From contig NZ_CP045496.1 of assembly GCF_015500075.1 (NCBI RefSeq), positions 62,001 to 126,000 of the forward strand: DNA of 64,000 bases, given 5' to 3'. The position numbers and the translations under genes are program-made. How positions within the stretch are numbered: position 1 is the stretch's first letter; each line of letters opens with the position of its first letter. The DNA comes from Mesorhizobium sp. INR15. GTDB lineage: Bacteria; Pseudomonadota; Alphaproteobacteria; Rhizobiales; Rhizobiaceae. Under the pieces are notes generated by a model that was not told the DNA's origin, did no database searches, and worked only from the letters and a program-made list of their open reading frames with translations. Shown one piece after another: positions 8,482 through 17,287 of this stretch.

Positions 8482-9423
8482 ATGAGCTTTCGCCTGTTTG
8501 ACGCGCCCTTGCGCGAGCCGAGCCAGTTCGTCGGGTTTTCCGGCAACACCATTGACCGGCAATCCGAGAACCGCGCCGACGATTCGGTCGAAATGGCGCT
8601 CGCCGATCCTTCGACGCGGCTGCTGTTGATGCATGGCGGCCGGCTTTACCTGAAGCTCGGTGATGGCGGCCTCAATCCCTGGTTCAGCACCTCCGAAGGC
8701 AAGCCTCTCGATATTTCCCTCGAGCGCGGCATCTTGCTCGGTTTCTCCGACAGCGGGCCGGTTCTGGCTGTGCCTGCTGGCGTCGAGCCCGAACAATTGC
8801 CTGAAACGATCAAGGCCATCGACTATCGCTCGGTCTATATGCAGGGACTGATCGACGAGGCCGCCGCCGGCGCCATGGCGCAAGGGGCGGCGCTGCTCGC
8901 CTGGCATGCAAGCCATCGCTTCTGCAGCAAATGCGGGACGGAGTCCCAGATGCGGGCCGGCGGCTACAAGCGGCATTGCCGGAATTGCGGCACCGAGCAT
9001 TTTCCACGCACCGATCCGGTGGCAATCATGCTGACGGCGACCCGGGACAAGTGCCTGCTGGGACGTGGCCGGCATTTCGCGCCGGGCATGTATTCGGCGC
9101 TCGCCGGTTTTATCGAACCTGGCGAGACGATCGAAGCGGCGGTGCGCCGCGAGACGCTGGAGGAGGCCGGCATCCGGCTCGGCCGCGTCGTCTACCACGC
9201 CAGCCAGCCGTGGCCATTTCCCTATTCGCTGATGATCGGCTGTTTCGGCGAACCGCTGAACGACGACATCCAGGCCGACCTCAACGAGTTGGAGGACTGC
9301 CGCTGGTTTTCCCGCGACGAGGTGCGTTCCATGCTGGCCAAGGAACATCCCGGCAATCTGTTCACGCCGCCAAAGGGCGCGATCGCCTATCATCTCATCC
9401 GCGCCTGGGTCGACAGCGAATAG
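8482..9423 (+). CDS. nudC: NAD+ diphosphatase / NADH pyrophosphatase NudC
   Basis: The 313-residue protein has an N-terminal NudC domain, a four-cysteine zinc ribbon (CSKCG and CRNCG at about residues 151-175) and a full Nudix box with GFIEPGE and RETLEEAG (about residues 210-232). The NADH-specific SQPWPFP motif follows. NudC hydrolyses NAD(H) to NMN(H) and AMP and removes NAD caps from RNA 5' ends. The ATG at 8482 is chosen as it starts the conserved domain; the frame is open upstream but overlaps the HIT gene. Confidence 0.95.
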   Translation: MSFRLFDAPLREPSQFVGFSGNTIDRQSENRADDSVEMALADPSTRLLLMHGGRLYLKLGDGGLNPWFSTSEGKPLDISLERGILLGFSDSGPVLAVPAGVEPEQLPETIKAIDYRSVYMQGLIDEAAAGAMAQGAALLAWHASHRFCSKCGTESQMRAGGYKRHCRNCGTEHFPRTDPVAIMLTATRDKCLLGRGRHFAPGMYSALAGFIEPGETIEAAVRRETLEEAGIRLGRVVYHASQPWPFPYSLMIGCFGEPLNDDIQADLNELEDCRWFSRDEVRSMLAKEHPGNLFTPPKGAIAYHLIRAWVDSE

Positions 9424-9454
9424 CTCGGAATATCAGACATCAAAGAGGCAAGAC

Positions 9455-9760
9455 ATGATCCGTCACACCGTCGTTTTCACGCTGAAGCACCAGCCGCACT
9501 CGCTTGAGGAAAAAAGATTCCTCGTCGATGCCAAGAAGGCGCTCTCCGCGATCAAGGGCGTCACGCATTTCGAGCAGTTGCGGCAGATCAGCCCCAAGAG
9601 CGATTATCAATTCGGCTTCTCGATGGAATTCGCCGACCAGGCGGCTTACACCAGATACAATGACCATCCCGACCACGTCGCGTTCGTTCGCGACCGCTGG
9701 GTTCCGGAAGTCGAGAAATTCCTTGAAATCGACTACGTGCCGCTCGGCTCGGTTATCTAA
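9455..9760 (+). CDS. Dabb (stress-responsive A/B barrel) family protein
   Basis: The 101-residue protein starts MIRHTVVFTLK and has the alternating strand-helix layout of a dimeric alpha-beta barrel. The later block YNDHPDHVAFVRDRW is typical of Dabb proteins. Members are small cytosolic proteins linked to stress or acting as cyclases; no specific reaction can be assigned. It sits 31 bases after nudC in the same direction, and a terminator hairpin begins at its stop codon. Confidence 0.85.
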   Translation: MIRHTVVFTLKHQPHSLEEKRFLVDAKKALSAIKGVTHFEQLRQISPKSDYQFGFSMEFADQAAYTRYNDHPDHVAFVRDRWVPEVEKFLEIDYVPLGSVI

Positions 9761-9781
9761 AGCGACGTGCTGCGTCGCTTT
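9759..9781. terminator. Bidirectional intrinsic terminator between convergent genes
   Basis: AAAGCGACG and CGTCGCTTT form a perfect 9-bp stem around a five-base loop TGCTG. It fills the 23-base gap between the stop codons of the Dabb gene (plus) and pheA (minus). The A-start and T-end make it usable from either side. Confidence 0.75.
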
Positions 9782-9783
9782 GA

Positions 9784-10647
9784 TCAGTCAGCCACCTTCC
9801 ACTGCTCGCGCGATTCGCTGGCCGGATAGACGCCCAGGATCCGCACTTCGCGTGAAAAGAAGCGAAGCTCGTCCAGCGCCAGCTTGACCAGCGGATCGTC
9901 CGGATGGCCTTCAATGTCGGCGTAAAACAGCGTCGCCGTGAAAGCGCCGAGCTGATAGCTCTCCAGCTTGGTCATGTTGATGCCGTTGGTGGCAAAACCG
10001 CCCATTGCCTTGTAAAGCGCGGCCGGTACGTTGCGGACGCGGAAGATGAAGGTCGTCATCATCTTGGCTTCGGGCGACGGGCGCTCCGCCCATTGCTTGT
10101 TCTTGGTCAAGACGACAAAGCGCGTGACGTTCGAGTCCGTGTCCTCGACATTTTCCTCGATGATATCGAGCCCGTAGAGCGTCGCGGCCAGTGCCGGCGA
10201 CAAGGCCGCCATGGTGCGGTCCTTGACCTCCGAAACCAGCCTGGCCGCGCCCGCCGTGTCACCGGCGACCACTCCCTTCCAGCCATTCTTGCGGATGTAT
10301 TTGCGGCATTGGCCGAGCGCGTGGATGTGGGTGTGGACCGTCTTGATTTCATCGCGCTTGACGCCAGGCAGAACCATCAGCTGGAAATGGATCGGCAGGA
10401 AATATTCACCAACGATGTGCAGCTTCGATTCTGGCAACAGGTGGTGAATGTCGGCGACGCGCCCGGCAATTGTGTTTTCAATCGGGATCATGGCGAGATC
10501 GGCCTTGCCGGTCTCGACCGCGTTGAACGCATCCTCGAAAGTCGGGCACGGCAACGGCTCCATGCCGGAATAGACGTTGCGCGAAGCGGTGTCGGAATTG
10601 GCGCCCGGCTCGCCCTGGAAAGATATTCTGTTGGTTTTTTCAGGCAT
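9784..10647 (-). CDS. pheA: Prephenate dehydratase (monofunctional)
   Basis: The 287-residue protein starts MPEKTNRISFQGEPGANSD and has the two-lobed PDT catalytic domain (about residues 5-185, including the DSNVTRF motif with the catalytic Thr-Arg-Phe). A C-terminal ACT domain (about residues 200-275, with PAALYKAMGGF and KLESYQ blocks) would bind phenylalanine for feedback control. It converts prephenate to phenylpyruvate. There is no chorismate mutase domain, unlike the E. coli P-protein. The frame is open far upstream through kdsB, but the ATG at 10647 lies 11 bases after the kdsB stop and begins the conserved domain. Confidence 0.95.
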   Translation of the reverse strand: MPEKTNRISFQGEPGANSDTASRNVYSGMEPLPCPTFEDAFNAVETGKADLAMIPIENTIAGRVADIHHLLPESKLHIVGEYFLPIHFQLMVLPGVKRDEIKTVHTHIHALGQCRKYIRKNGWKGVVAGDTAGAARLVSEVKDRTMAALSPALAATLYGLDIIEENVEDTDSNVTRFVVLTKNKQWAERPSPEAKMMTTFIFRVRNVPAALYKAMGGFATNGINMTKLESYQLGAFTATLFYADIEGHPDDPLVKLALDELRFFSREVRILGVYPASESREQWKVAD

Positions 10648-10658
10648 GACCCAATTTC

Positions 10659-11387
10659 TCAGTTTGAAAGTATGGTTCTGGCGCGCTCGAGATCTTCCGG
10701 TGTGTCGACGCCGAGCGGCAACGAACGCACAATCTCGGCGTCGATGCGCATGCCGGCCTCGAGCGCCCGCAGCTGTTCCAGCCTTTCGCGGCGTTCGAGC
10801 GGCGAAGGTTTCAGCGCCACGAAGCGCTCGAGGGCGGCACGGCGATAGGCATAGAGGCCGATGTGATGGTAAAGTGGCCCGTCGCCCCATGGCGCGGTGG
10901 CCCTGGTGAAGTACAGAGCCCGCAACCTTGTGCCCGGCAGCGGCGAGCCGACGATCTTGACGACGTTCGGATTGATTTTTTCTTCTTCGCGGACGATCTC
11001 GACGCCAAGCGTGGCAATATCCACCGCCGCGTTCTCGAACGGCCTGAGCGAAGCAGCAATAATCTCGGGATCGATGGTTGGCAGGTCGCCTTGCACATTG
11101 ACGATGGTTTCGACCTTGTTTGCCGGATCGAGCGCGGTCAGCGCCTCGAAGATGCGATCGGAGCCCGATTCGTGGTCCATCCGCGTCATGACGGCCTCGA
11201 AACCATGCGAACGCACGGCTTGCGCCACGCTTTGCGTGTCGGTCGCGACCACCACCCGGCCAAGTCCGGCCTCGGCGGCGCGGCGGGCGACATGGACGAT
11301 CATCGGGGCGCCGGCGATGTCCGCCAGCGGCTTGCCCGGCAGGCGGGTTGAGGCCATGCGGGCCGGGATCAGGATCAAGGTGGACAT
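10659..11387 (-). CDS. kdsB: 3-deoxy-manno-octulosonate cytidylyltransferase
   Basis: The 242-residue protein begins MSTLILIPARMASTRLPGKP, the CMP-Kdo synthetase N-terminus that binds CTP. It continues with RMDHESGSDRI and NVQGDLPTIDPEII, which hold the metal- and sugar-binding residues. It activates Kdo as CMP-Kdo for the lipid A inner core in the cytoplasm. It lies 11 bases upstream of pheA on the same strand; this pair is common in Rhizobiales. It is divergent from the cytochrome c gene, with about 190 bases between their starts. Confidence 0.95.
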   Translation of the reverse strand: MSTLILIPARMASTRLPGKPLADIAGAPMIVHVARRAAEAGLGRVVVATDTQSVAQAVRSHGFEAVMTRMDHESGSDRIFEALTALDPANKVETIVNVQGDLPTIDPEIIAASLRPFENAAVDIATLGVEIVREEEKINPNVVKIVGSPLPGTRLRALYFTRATAPWGDGPLYHHIGLYAYRRAALERFVALKPSPLERRERLEQLRALEAGMRIDAEIVRSLPLGVDTPEDLERARTILSN

Positions 11388-11580
11388 CGGGATGGCAAGG
11401 CGTTCGAAAAGAGGAGGGGAAAAGTGGCAAAAGGTCTCACTGGAAGCGCCCTTATAGGTGTTGCAACGCCGGAGCAAAAGACCTAGTTTCCGCCCGATTT
11501 GACCGGCTCCGAGGGGTGGGTCACGATACCGACGGACGGAGTGGACAGGTCAGTCCGCCGGAAAAGGGAGCCTGGGGCGT

Positions 11581-12243
11581 ATGGACTCTTTCGAAATCAA
11601 CAAACTGATCGGCGGTCTGCTCGGGACCGTTTTCGTCGTCTTCTCGGTCGGTCTGGTGTCCAACGCCCTGTTTGCCTCGCCCGCGCCGGAAAAGCCCGGC
11701 TTTGCCATTGAAGCCGCCGAGCCAGCCGAGGGCGGCCCAGCCGCTCCCGCGGCAGCCGCCAAGCCGATCGCCGACCTGCTGGCCGGCGCCAGCGTTGAGG
11801 CGGGTGCGGCCGTATTCAAGAAATGCCAGGCCTGCCATTCCGGTGAAAAGGGCGGCCCGAACAAGGTTGGCCCGGATCTGTGGGACCTGATCGAGCGCCC
11901 GGTGGGCGAGCATGAGGGCTTTGCCTATTCAGCCGGCATGAAGGAATTCTCCAAGGGCGGCGCGGAAAAGTGGACCTACGACAACATCAACCACTTCATC
12001 ACCTCGCCGAAGAAATTCGTGAAGGGCACGGCGATGGGCTTTGCCGGCCTGCCGAAGGATGAAGACCGCGCCAACGTCATCGCCTATCTGCGCACGCTGT
12101 CGGACAATCCCAAGCCATTGCCGACGCCAGGCGCTTCAGCCGACGCCGCCGCACCTGCCAAGCCAGCAGATGGCGCCGCGCCCGCAAAGCCGGCGGAAGC
12201 CGCTCCCGCCAAGCCGGCAGCTCCGGCGGCACCGGCCCAGTAA
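11581..12243 (+). CDS. Membrane-anchored c-type cytochrome (CycM-like)
   Basis: The 220-residue protein has an uncleaved N-terminal anchor (about residues 9-30), a Pro/Ala-rich linker, one class I cytochrome c domain (haem motif CQACH at residues 82-86, likely Met ligand in TAMGFAGLP) and a 40-residue Ala/Pro/Lys repeat tail. Such cytochromes carry electrons from complex III to terminal oxidase on the periplasmic side. TTGACC (11499) and CACGAT (11522), 17 bases apart, could be its promoter. The C-terminal tail is unusual in length and composition. An intrinsic terminator follows, so it is probably monocistronic. Confidence 0.9.
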   Translation: MDSFEINKLIGGLLGTVFVVFSVGLVSNALFASPAPEKPGFAIEAAEPAEGGPAAPAAAAKPIADLLAGASVEAGAAVFKKCQACHSGEKGGPNKVGPDLWDLIERPVGEHEGFAYSAGMKEFSKGGAEKWTYDNINHFITSPKKFVKGTAMGFAGLPKDEDRANVIAYLRTLSDNPKPLPTPGASADAAAPAKPADGAAPAKPAEAAPAKPAAPAAPAQ

Positions 12244-12268
12244 CGAATTTGTAATTCTGTCGTCCTTG

Positions 12269-12296
12269 AAAAAGCCGGGTTCAGCCCGGCTTTTTT
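12269..12296 (+). terminator. Rho-independent terminator of the cytochrome c gene
   Basis: AAAAAGCCGGG and CCCGGCTTTTTT pair around a TTCAG loop and end in six T residues, 26 bases after the stop codon. It is the clearest intrinsic terminator in the window. Confidence 0.93.
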
Positions 12297-12413
12297 GTTA
12301 GGAAAAGTGCATATGCGGCGACAAAGCCCATGCATGGCGGTTTTCACGGACGCCAAATCATCTAGATTGCCCTTCTGGTTTGATCCGGGACGCGCATCGG
12401 AAGAGGAAAACGC

Positions 12414-14291
12414 ATGACGGCTGGCCGTACACTTCTGAGATCGTTGCTGGCGGCGGCCCTGCTGGCGGCGGGGTTGCAGGCGGTACAGGCGGACGAATGG
12501 CGCACCACTTCCTCGCTGATCGGTGAGTCCAAATACGGCGACAATTTCCAGCACTACGACTACGTCAACCCGGACGCCCCCAAGGGCGGAGGCTACAATT
12601 CTGTTGTCCTTGGGACGTTCGACAGTTTCAATCCCTACATCGTGCAGGGATCGCCGGCCGCTGGGCTCGTCGGATTCGGGGGCGGCCTGCTCTACGACAC
12701 GCTGATGGAGCAGGCGAGCGACGAAGGCAGCACCAGCCACCCGCTGATCGCCGATGCCTTCAAATACCCGGCAGATTATTCTTCGGCGACCTACCGGCTC
12801 GATCCGCGTGCCAAATGGCACGACGGCCAACCGATCACCGTCGACGACGTGATCTGGTCGTTCCAGACGCTGAAGTCCAGCAGCCCGCAATACAGCCGCT
12901 ATTTCGAAAACGTCACCGATGCGGTGGTCATTTCCGATCGCGAGGTCGAGTTTCATTTCAACCAGAAGGGCAACCGCGAGCTGCCAAAGATCATTGGCGA
13001 CCTCGCGGTACTGCCCAAGCATTGGTGGGAAGGCACCGATGCCAATGGCAAGAAGCGCGACATCACAAAACCCACACTCGAAGTGCCACTGGGTTCGGCC
13101 GCCTACAAGATCGCCAGCTTCAAGCCTGGGTCGGAAATCGTCTGGCAGCGCGTGCCTGACTATTGGGCGGCCAAATTGCCGGTGAAGATCGGGCGCGAGA
13201 ATTTCGACACCCAGCGTTTCACCTACATCCTGGATGACAACGCGGCCTGGCAAGCTTTTACAAAGGGTGGACTGGACGATATCAAGCCGGAGAACAGCTC
13301 GAAACGCTGGAAGACATTCTATGATTTCCCGGCAGTCAAAGCCGGTGACGTCATTAAAAAGGAATTCAAGACGGCGTCGCCGGTGCCTATGCAAGCGTTC
13401 ATGCTGAACCAGCGGCGCCCGTCGTTCCAGGATCGGGAAGTGCGCGCCGCCCTGACTTATCCGTTCGATTTCGAAACGATGAACCGTACGTTGTTCTTCG
13501 GTTTCAACACCCGCACCCAAAGCTATTTCCAGGGCACCGAACTGGCATCGAACGGGCTGCCGCAAGGCGCCGAGTTGGAGATTCTGGAGAAATTCCGCGA
13601 CAAGCTACCGCCTGAACTGTTCACGCAGGAGTTCAAGCTGCCGGTCTACGATTCACCCCAGGCCGAACGCAAGTATCTGAAGCAGGCGGTCGACCTTTTT
13701 GCCAAGGCCGGCTGGGTGATCAAGGGCGGCAAGATGGTCAACGCCAAGACCGGCGAGCCATTCAAATTCGAAATTCTCGGTTGGAACGACACCGACCAGG
13801 TTATCGCCAGTCCCTACATCGCCAATCTGCGCAAGATCGGTGTCGATGCCACGCTGCGCATCATCGACCAGACGCAGTATGTCAACCGGGTTAACAATTT
13901 CGACTATGACGTGATCATCGGGCAACTCGGCCAATCGGAATCGCCGGGCAATGAACAGCGTGACTTCTGGAGCTCGAAAGCCGCTGACACTCCCGGATCA
14001 AGAAACTATTCCGGCATCAAGAATCCTGTCGTGGACGCGCTAGTCGACCGCATCATCTTCGCCACGGACCGCGCCGACCTTGTTGCCACCACCCACGCAC
14101 TCGACCGGGTGCTGCTGTGGAACTACTACGTCGTGCCGCAATACCATCGTGCCGTGGTGTGGCTCGCCTATTGGAACAAGTTCGGTATTCCGGAAAAGCA
14201 GCCTAGCTACCGTGGCGCCGATACCGATTCCTGGTGGATTGACCTCGACAAGGAAAAGGCCCTGGCGGCCAAGTACAAGGGCAGTAATTGA
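12414..14291 (+). CDS. yejA: YejA-type oligopeptide ABC transporter substrate-binding protein, first copy
   Basis: The 625-residue periplasmic protein has a Sec-type signal (about residues 1-26, ending QAVQA) and a family 5 binding fold with the YejA-specific start FQHYDYVNPDAPKGG. It is the first gene of yejA1-yejA2-yejB-yejE-yejF. The Yej importer takes up peptides, and in related bacteria it affects tolerance to antimicrobial peptides; in legume symbionts that includes plant NCR peptides (known of the family, not shown here). GAAGAGG before the ATG supports the start. The next gene overlaps its stop by one base (TGATG), implying translational coupling. Confidence 0.93.
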   Translation: MTAGRTLLRSLLAAALLAAGLQAVQADEWRTTSSLIGESKYGDNFQHYDYVNPDAPKGGGYNSVVLGTFDSFNPYIVQGSPAAGLVGFGGGLLYDTLMEQASDEGSTSHPLIADAFKYPADYSSATYRLDPRAKWHDGQPITVDDVIWSFQTLKSSSPQYSRYFENVTDAVVISDREVEFHFNQKGNRELPKIIGDLAVLPKHWWEGTDANGKKRDITKPTLEVPLGSAAYKIASFKPGSEIVWQRVPDYWAAKLPVKIGRENFDTQRFTYILDDNAAWQAFTKGGLDDIKPENSSKRWKTFYDFPAVKAGDVIKKEFKTASPVPMQAFMLNQRRPSFQDREVRAALTYPFDFETMNRTLFFGFNTRTQSYFQGTELASNGLPQGAELEILEKFRDKLPPELFTQEFKLPVYDSPQAERKYLKQAVDLFAKAGWVIKGGKMVNAKTGEPFKFEILGWNDTDQVIASPYIANLRKIGVDATLRIIDQTQYVNRVNNFDYDVIIGQLGQSESPGNEQRDFWSSKAADTPGSRNYSGIKNPVVDALVDRIIFATDRADLVATTHALDRVLLWNYYVVPQYHRAVVWLAYWNKFGIPEKQPSYRGADTDSWWIDLDKEKALAAKYKGSN

Positions 14292-16159
14292 TGGCGCTGC
14301 TCGCCCGCCGTGACTTCCTCGCCTTGGGCGGCGCTGCCACGGTTGCCGCCTTGCTGCCGGGCCGGGCCTTCGCCGAGGTTGCAACCGGAACCAAACTGCA
14401 TGGCCTGTCGGCTTTCGGCGACCTGAAGTACAAGCCCAACTTCGCCCATTTCGACTATGTCAATCCGGACGCGCCCAAGGGCGGCCAGATGAATTTCGCG
14501 CCGCCGAACTCCACACTCAACCAGAGCTTCCTGACTTTCAACACCCTGAACGCCCTGGTGTTGAAGGGGGAAGCTCCACCGCGCACCGAACTGTGTTTTG
14601 ATTCACTGATGACCAGCGCGCTCGATGAGCCGGATGCTGTCTATGGCTTGCTCGCTGAGTCCGTCACGCTGTCGCAAGATCGCAACGGTTTCAGGTTCGT
14701 GCTTCGACCGGAAGCACGTTTCCACGACGGCTCACCGCTGACCGCGGAAGACGTCGTCTTCGCGCTAAAACTTTACAAGGACCAGGGCCATCCGAACCTT
14801 TCCCAGGCGTTAAGGTATATGACGGAAGCGGTCGCGGTTGACCCGGTCACCCTCGACCTTTCCTTCAACGGCGAGCAGTCCGCGCAGAACATCCTTGCCG
14901 TCGTTTCGATGCCGATCGTGTCCAAGGCCTTTTATGCGATCAATGATTTCACCGCCTCGACGATGACGCCTCCGCTGGGCTCCGGGCCTTACAAGATAGG
15001 GCGCGTGGTGGCGGGGCAGACCGTCGAATATGACCGCGTGGCCGACTATTGGGGCCGCGATCTTGCGGTGAACCGCGGCTTCTACAATTTCGACCGCATC
15101 CGCATCGACTTCTACCTTGACCGGCAGGCAGCGTTCGAAGCCTTCAAAAAAGGGGACACCCATTTTCGGGAGGAATTTACCGCGCGGGTCTGGGCGACCT
15201 CTTATGACTTTCCCGCGCTTAAGGACGGCAAAGTTGTCAAACGGGAATTTCCAGGCGAGAAATCGCCCTCCATGCAGGCCGTCGCCCTGAACCAGCGTCG
15301 GCCGCAATTCCGCGATGAGCGCGTGAGACGGGCGATCGCCAGATGTTTCGATTTCGAGTGGATGAAGCGGGCTCTTTTCTTCGGCTCTTACGAGCGAGCG
15401 CAATCGAACTTCGAACGGTCGGTTTACAAAGCCGAAGGCCTGCCCTCGCCCCAGGAACTGGCGCTGCTGGAGCCATTTAGAGCCGAGTTGCCACCAGAGG
15501 TGTTTGGCGAACCAGCAATGCAGCCTGCCTCCGATGGTTCCGGCCACGACCGCAAGCTTTTGGGCGAAGCATCGAAGCTGCTTGCCGAGGCCGGCTGGAA
15601 GCGAGCCGGCAATTTCGTCGTCAACGACAAAGGCGAGCGACTTCAGGTGGAAATGCTGGCCGAGGACGATGGCATCGTCCGGATTTTCACCCCGTGGGCG
15701 GAGAATATGAAGGCGATCGGGATCGATGCTTCGATCCGTCAGGTCGATTCGACCCAGTATGAACAGCGGCAGAGCAATTTCGACTTCGACCTCAACCTGC
15801 TCGCATGGTCGATCGGAGCGACGCCAACCGACGACGGCCTGGAGATACTCTATGCCTCCCGAATGGCGAATACACCAGGGCAGCGCAACTATCCCGGCAC
15901 GCAAAGCAAGGCCATCGACGCGCTGATCGTCGCGGCAGGCAAGGCAAAAAGCCGTACAGAGCTCGTCACCGCGCTCAGAGCGCTCGACCGGGTCTTGCGC
16001 GCGCGGCTGGACTGGATTCCAACATACTATCTGGCGAATCACCGCGTCGCCTATTGGGACATGTTCGGCTTTCCCGAACAGAAACCCGATTTCGGCTTTC
16101 CGGCCGAGGCGCTGTGGTGGTTCGACAAGGGCAAGGCGGCAAAAATTGGCAAAGCCTGA
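14291..16159 (+). CDS. yejA: YejA-type oligopeptide ABC transporter substrate-binding protein, second copy
   Basis: The 622-residue paralogue of the preceding protein shares FAHFDYVNPDAPKGG and the overall domain plan but is clearly diverged. Its leader is different: MALLARRDFLALGG fits a twin-arginine signal (RRDFL), so this copy may be exported folded by Tat, whereas the first copy looks Sec-dependent. The start is the ATG overlapping the previous TGA; AAGGG lies nine bases upstream. Two binding proteins feeding one permease would widen the peptide range. yejB follows after 30 bases. Confidence 0.93.
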   Translation: MALLARRDFLALGGAATVAALLPGRAFAEVATGTKLHGLSAFGDLKYKPNFAHFDYVNPDAPKGGQMNFAPPNSTLNQSFLTFNTLNALVLKGEAPPRTELCFDSLMTSALDEPDAVYGLLAESVTLSQDRNGFRFVLRPEARFHDGSPLTAEDVVFALKLYKDQGHPNLSQALRYMTEAVAVDPVTLDLSFNGEQSAQNILAVVSMPIVSKAFYAINDFTASTMTPPLGSGPYKIGRVVAGQTVEYDRVADYWGRDLAVNRGFYNFDRIRIDFYLDRQAAFEAFKKGDTHFREEFTARVWATSYDFPALKDGKVVKREFPGEKSPSMQAVALNQRRPQFRDERVRRAIARCFDFEWMKRALFFGSYERAQSNFERSVYKAEGLPSPQELALLEPFRAELPPEVFGEPAMQPASDGSGHDRKLLGEASKLLAEAGWKRAGNFVVNDKGERLQVEMLAEDDGIVRIFTPWAENMKAIGIDASIRQVDSTQYEQRQSNFDFDLNLLAWSIGATPTDDGLEILYASRMANTPGQRNYPGTQSKAIDALIVAAGKAKSRTELVTALRALDRVLRARLDWIPTYYLANHRVAYWDMFGFPEQKPDFGFPAEALWWFDKGKAAKIGKA

Positions 16160-16189
16160 GATTCTCGCACGCGCAGGGACGGTTGCCTG

Positions 16190-17287
16190 ATGGGCGCCTA
16201 TATTCTGCGCCGCATCCTTTTGATGATCCCGACGCTGTTGGGCATCATGGCGGTGTCCTTCGCCGTCATCCAGTTCGCGCCCGGCGGCCCGGTCGAGCAG
16301 GTTATCGCCAGGCTGACCAACCAGGGCGGCAACGACCGCCTCGGCGGTGGTGGCGGTGATGCGGGCGCCGGCGCCAATTTCGATGCCGCCGGCGATGTCA
16401 GCTCGAAATATCGCGGTGCTCAGGGGCTCGACCCCGAATTCATCAAAAAGCTGGAGAAGCAGTTCGGCTTCGACAAGCCGCCGCTCGAGCGCTTCGGCAT
16501 GATGCTGTGGAACTATTCCCGCTTCGATTTCGGCGACAGCTATTTCCGCGACATTTCGGTGCTCAACCTGATCCTCGAGAAAATGCCGGTATCGATCTCG
16601 ATCGGGCTTTGGATCACACTGCTCTCCTATCTGATCTCGATCCCGCTCGGCATCCGCAAGGCGGTCAAGGATGGCACCCCCTTCGACGTCTGGACGAGCG
16701 GCGTCGTCATCGTCGGCTATGCCATTCCGGGCTTTTTGTTCGGCATCATGCTGATGGTGCTGTTTGCCGGCGGATCGTTCTGGGACTGGTTTCCGCTGCG
16801 CGGCCTCACCTCGGACAATTGGGACCAGCTGTCCTGGTCGGGCAAGATCGTCGACTATTTCTGGCATCTCACGCTGCCGCTGACGGCGCTGGTGCTGTCG
16901 GCCTTCGCCACCACGACGCTTCTGACCAAGAACTCGTTCCTGGAAGAGATCCGCAAGCAATATGTGGTGACCGCGCGCGCCAAGGGCCTGTCGGAACGGC
17001 AGGTGCTTTACGGCCACGTCTTCCGCAACGCCATGCTGATCGTCATTGCCGGTTTCCCGGGCGCCTTCATCTCGGCCTTCTTCACCGGCTCGCTGCTGAT
17101 CGAGAATATTTTTTCGCTGGATGGCCTTGGCCTGCTGGGCTTCAGGTCCGTGGTCGAGCGCGACTATCCGGTGGTGTTCGCCAACCTTTACATCTTCTCG
17201 CTTCTCGGCCTGTTCGTCGGCCTTTTGTCCGACATGCTCTACACCTGGGTCGATCCGCGCATCGACTTCGAGCGGAGAGATGTCTGA
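16190..17287 (+). CDS. yejB: Microcin C/oligopeptide ABC transporter permease YejB
   Basis: The 365-residue protein starts MGAYILRRILLMIPTLLG, the typical DppB/YejB first membrane segment, and has about six membrane spans. A glycine-rich periplasmic insert (about residues 45-65) is characteristic of YejB, and the conserved EAA-type cytoplasmic loop is visible around ARAKGLSERQVLYGHVFRNA. It forms the inner-membrane channel with YejE. Its TGA overlaps the yejE ATG by one base. Confidence 0.95.
   Translation: MGAYILRRILLMIPTLLGIMAVSFAVIQFAPGGPVEQVIARLTNQGGNDRLGGGGGDAGAGANFDAAGDVSSKYRGAQGLDPEFIKKLEKQFGFDKPPLERFGMMLWNYSRFDFGDSYFRDISVLNLILEKMPVSISIGLWITLLSYLISIPLGIRKAVKDGTPFDVWTSGVVIVGYAIPGFLFGIMLMVLFAGGSFWDWFPLRGLTSDNWDQLSWSGKIVDYFWHLTLPLTALVLSAFATTTLLTKNSFLEEIRKQYVVTARAKGLSERQVLYGHVFRNAMLIVIAGFPGAFISAFFTGSLLIENIFSLDGLGLLGFRSVVERDYPVVFANLYIFSLLGLFVGLLSDMLYTWVDPRIDFERRDV

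Noticed and set aside
10648..11430. Long N-terminal extension of the prephenate dehydratase frame across kdsB
   Set aside because: The extension overlaps kdsB in another frame and is Arg/Pro-rich; the conserved PDT domain begins right at the ATG at 10647.
14810..17017. A 735-codon open frame on the minus strand across the second yejA and yejB
   Set aside because: It lies wholly opposite well-supported yej genes, has no recognisable domain and an odd His/Arg/Asp-rich composition; it is the usual GC-rich antisense artefact.
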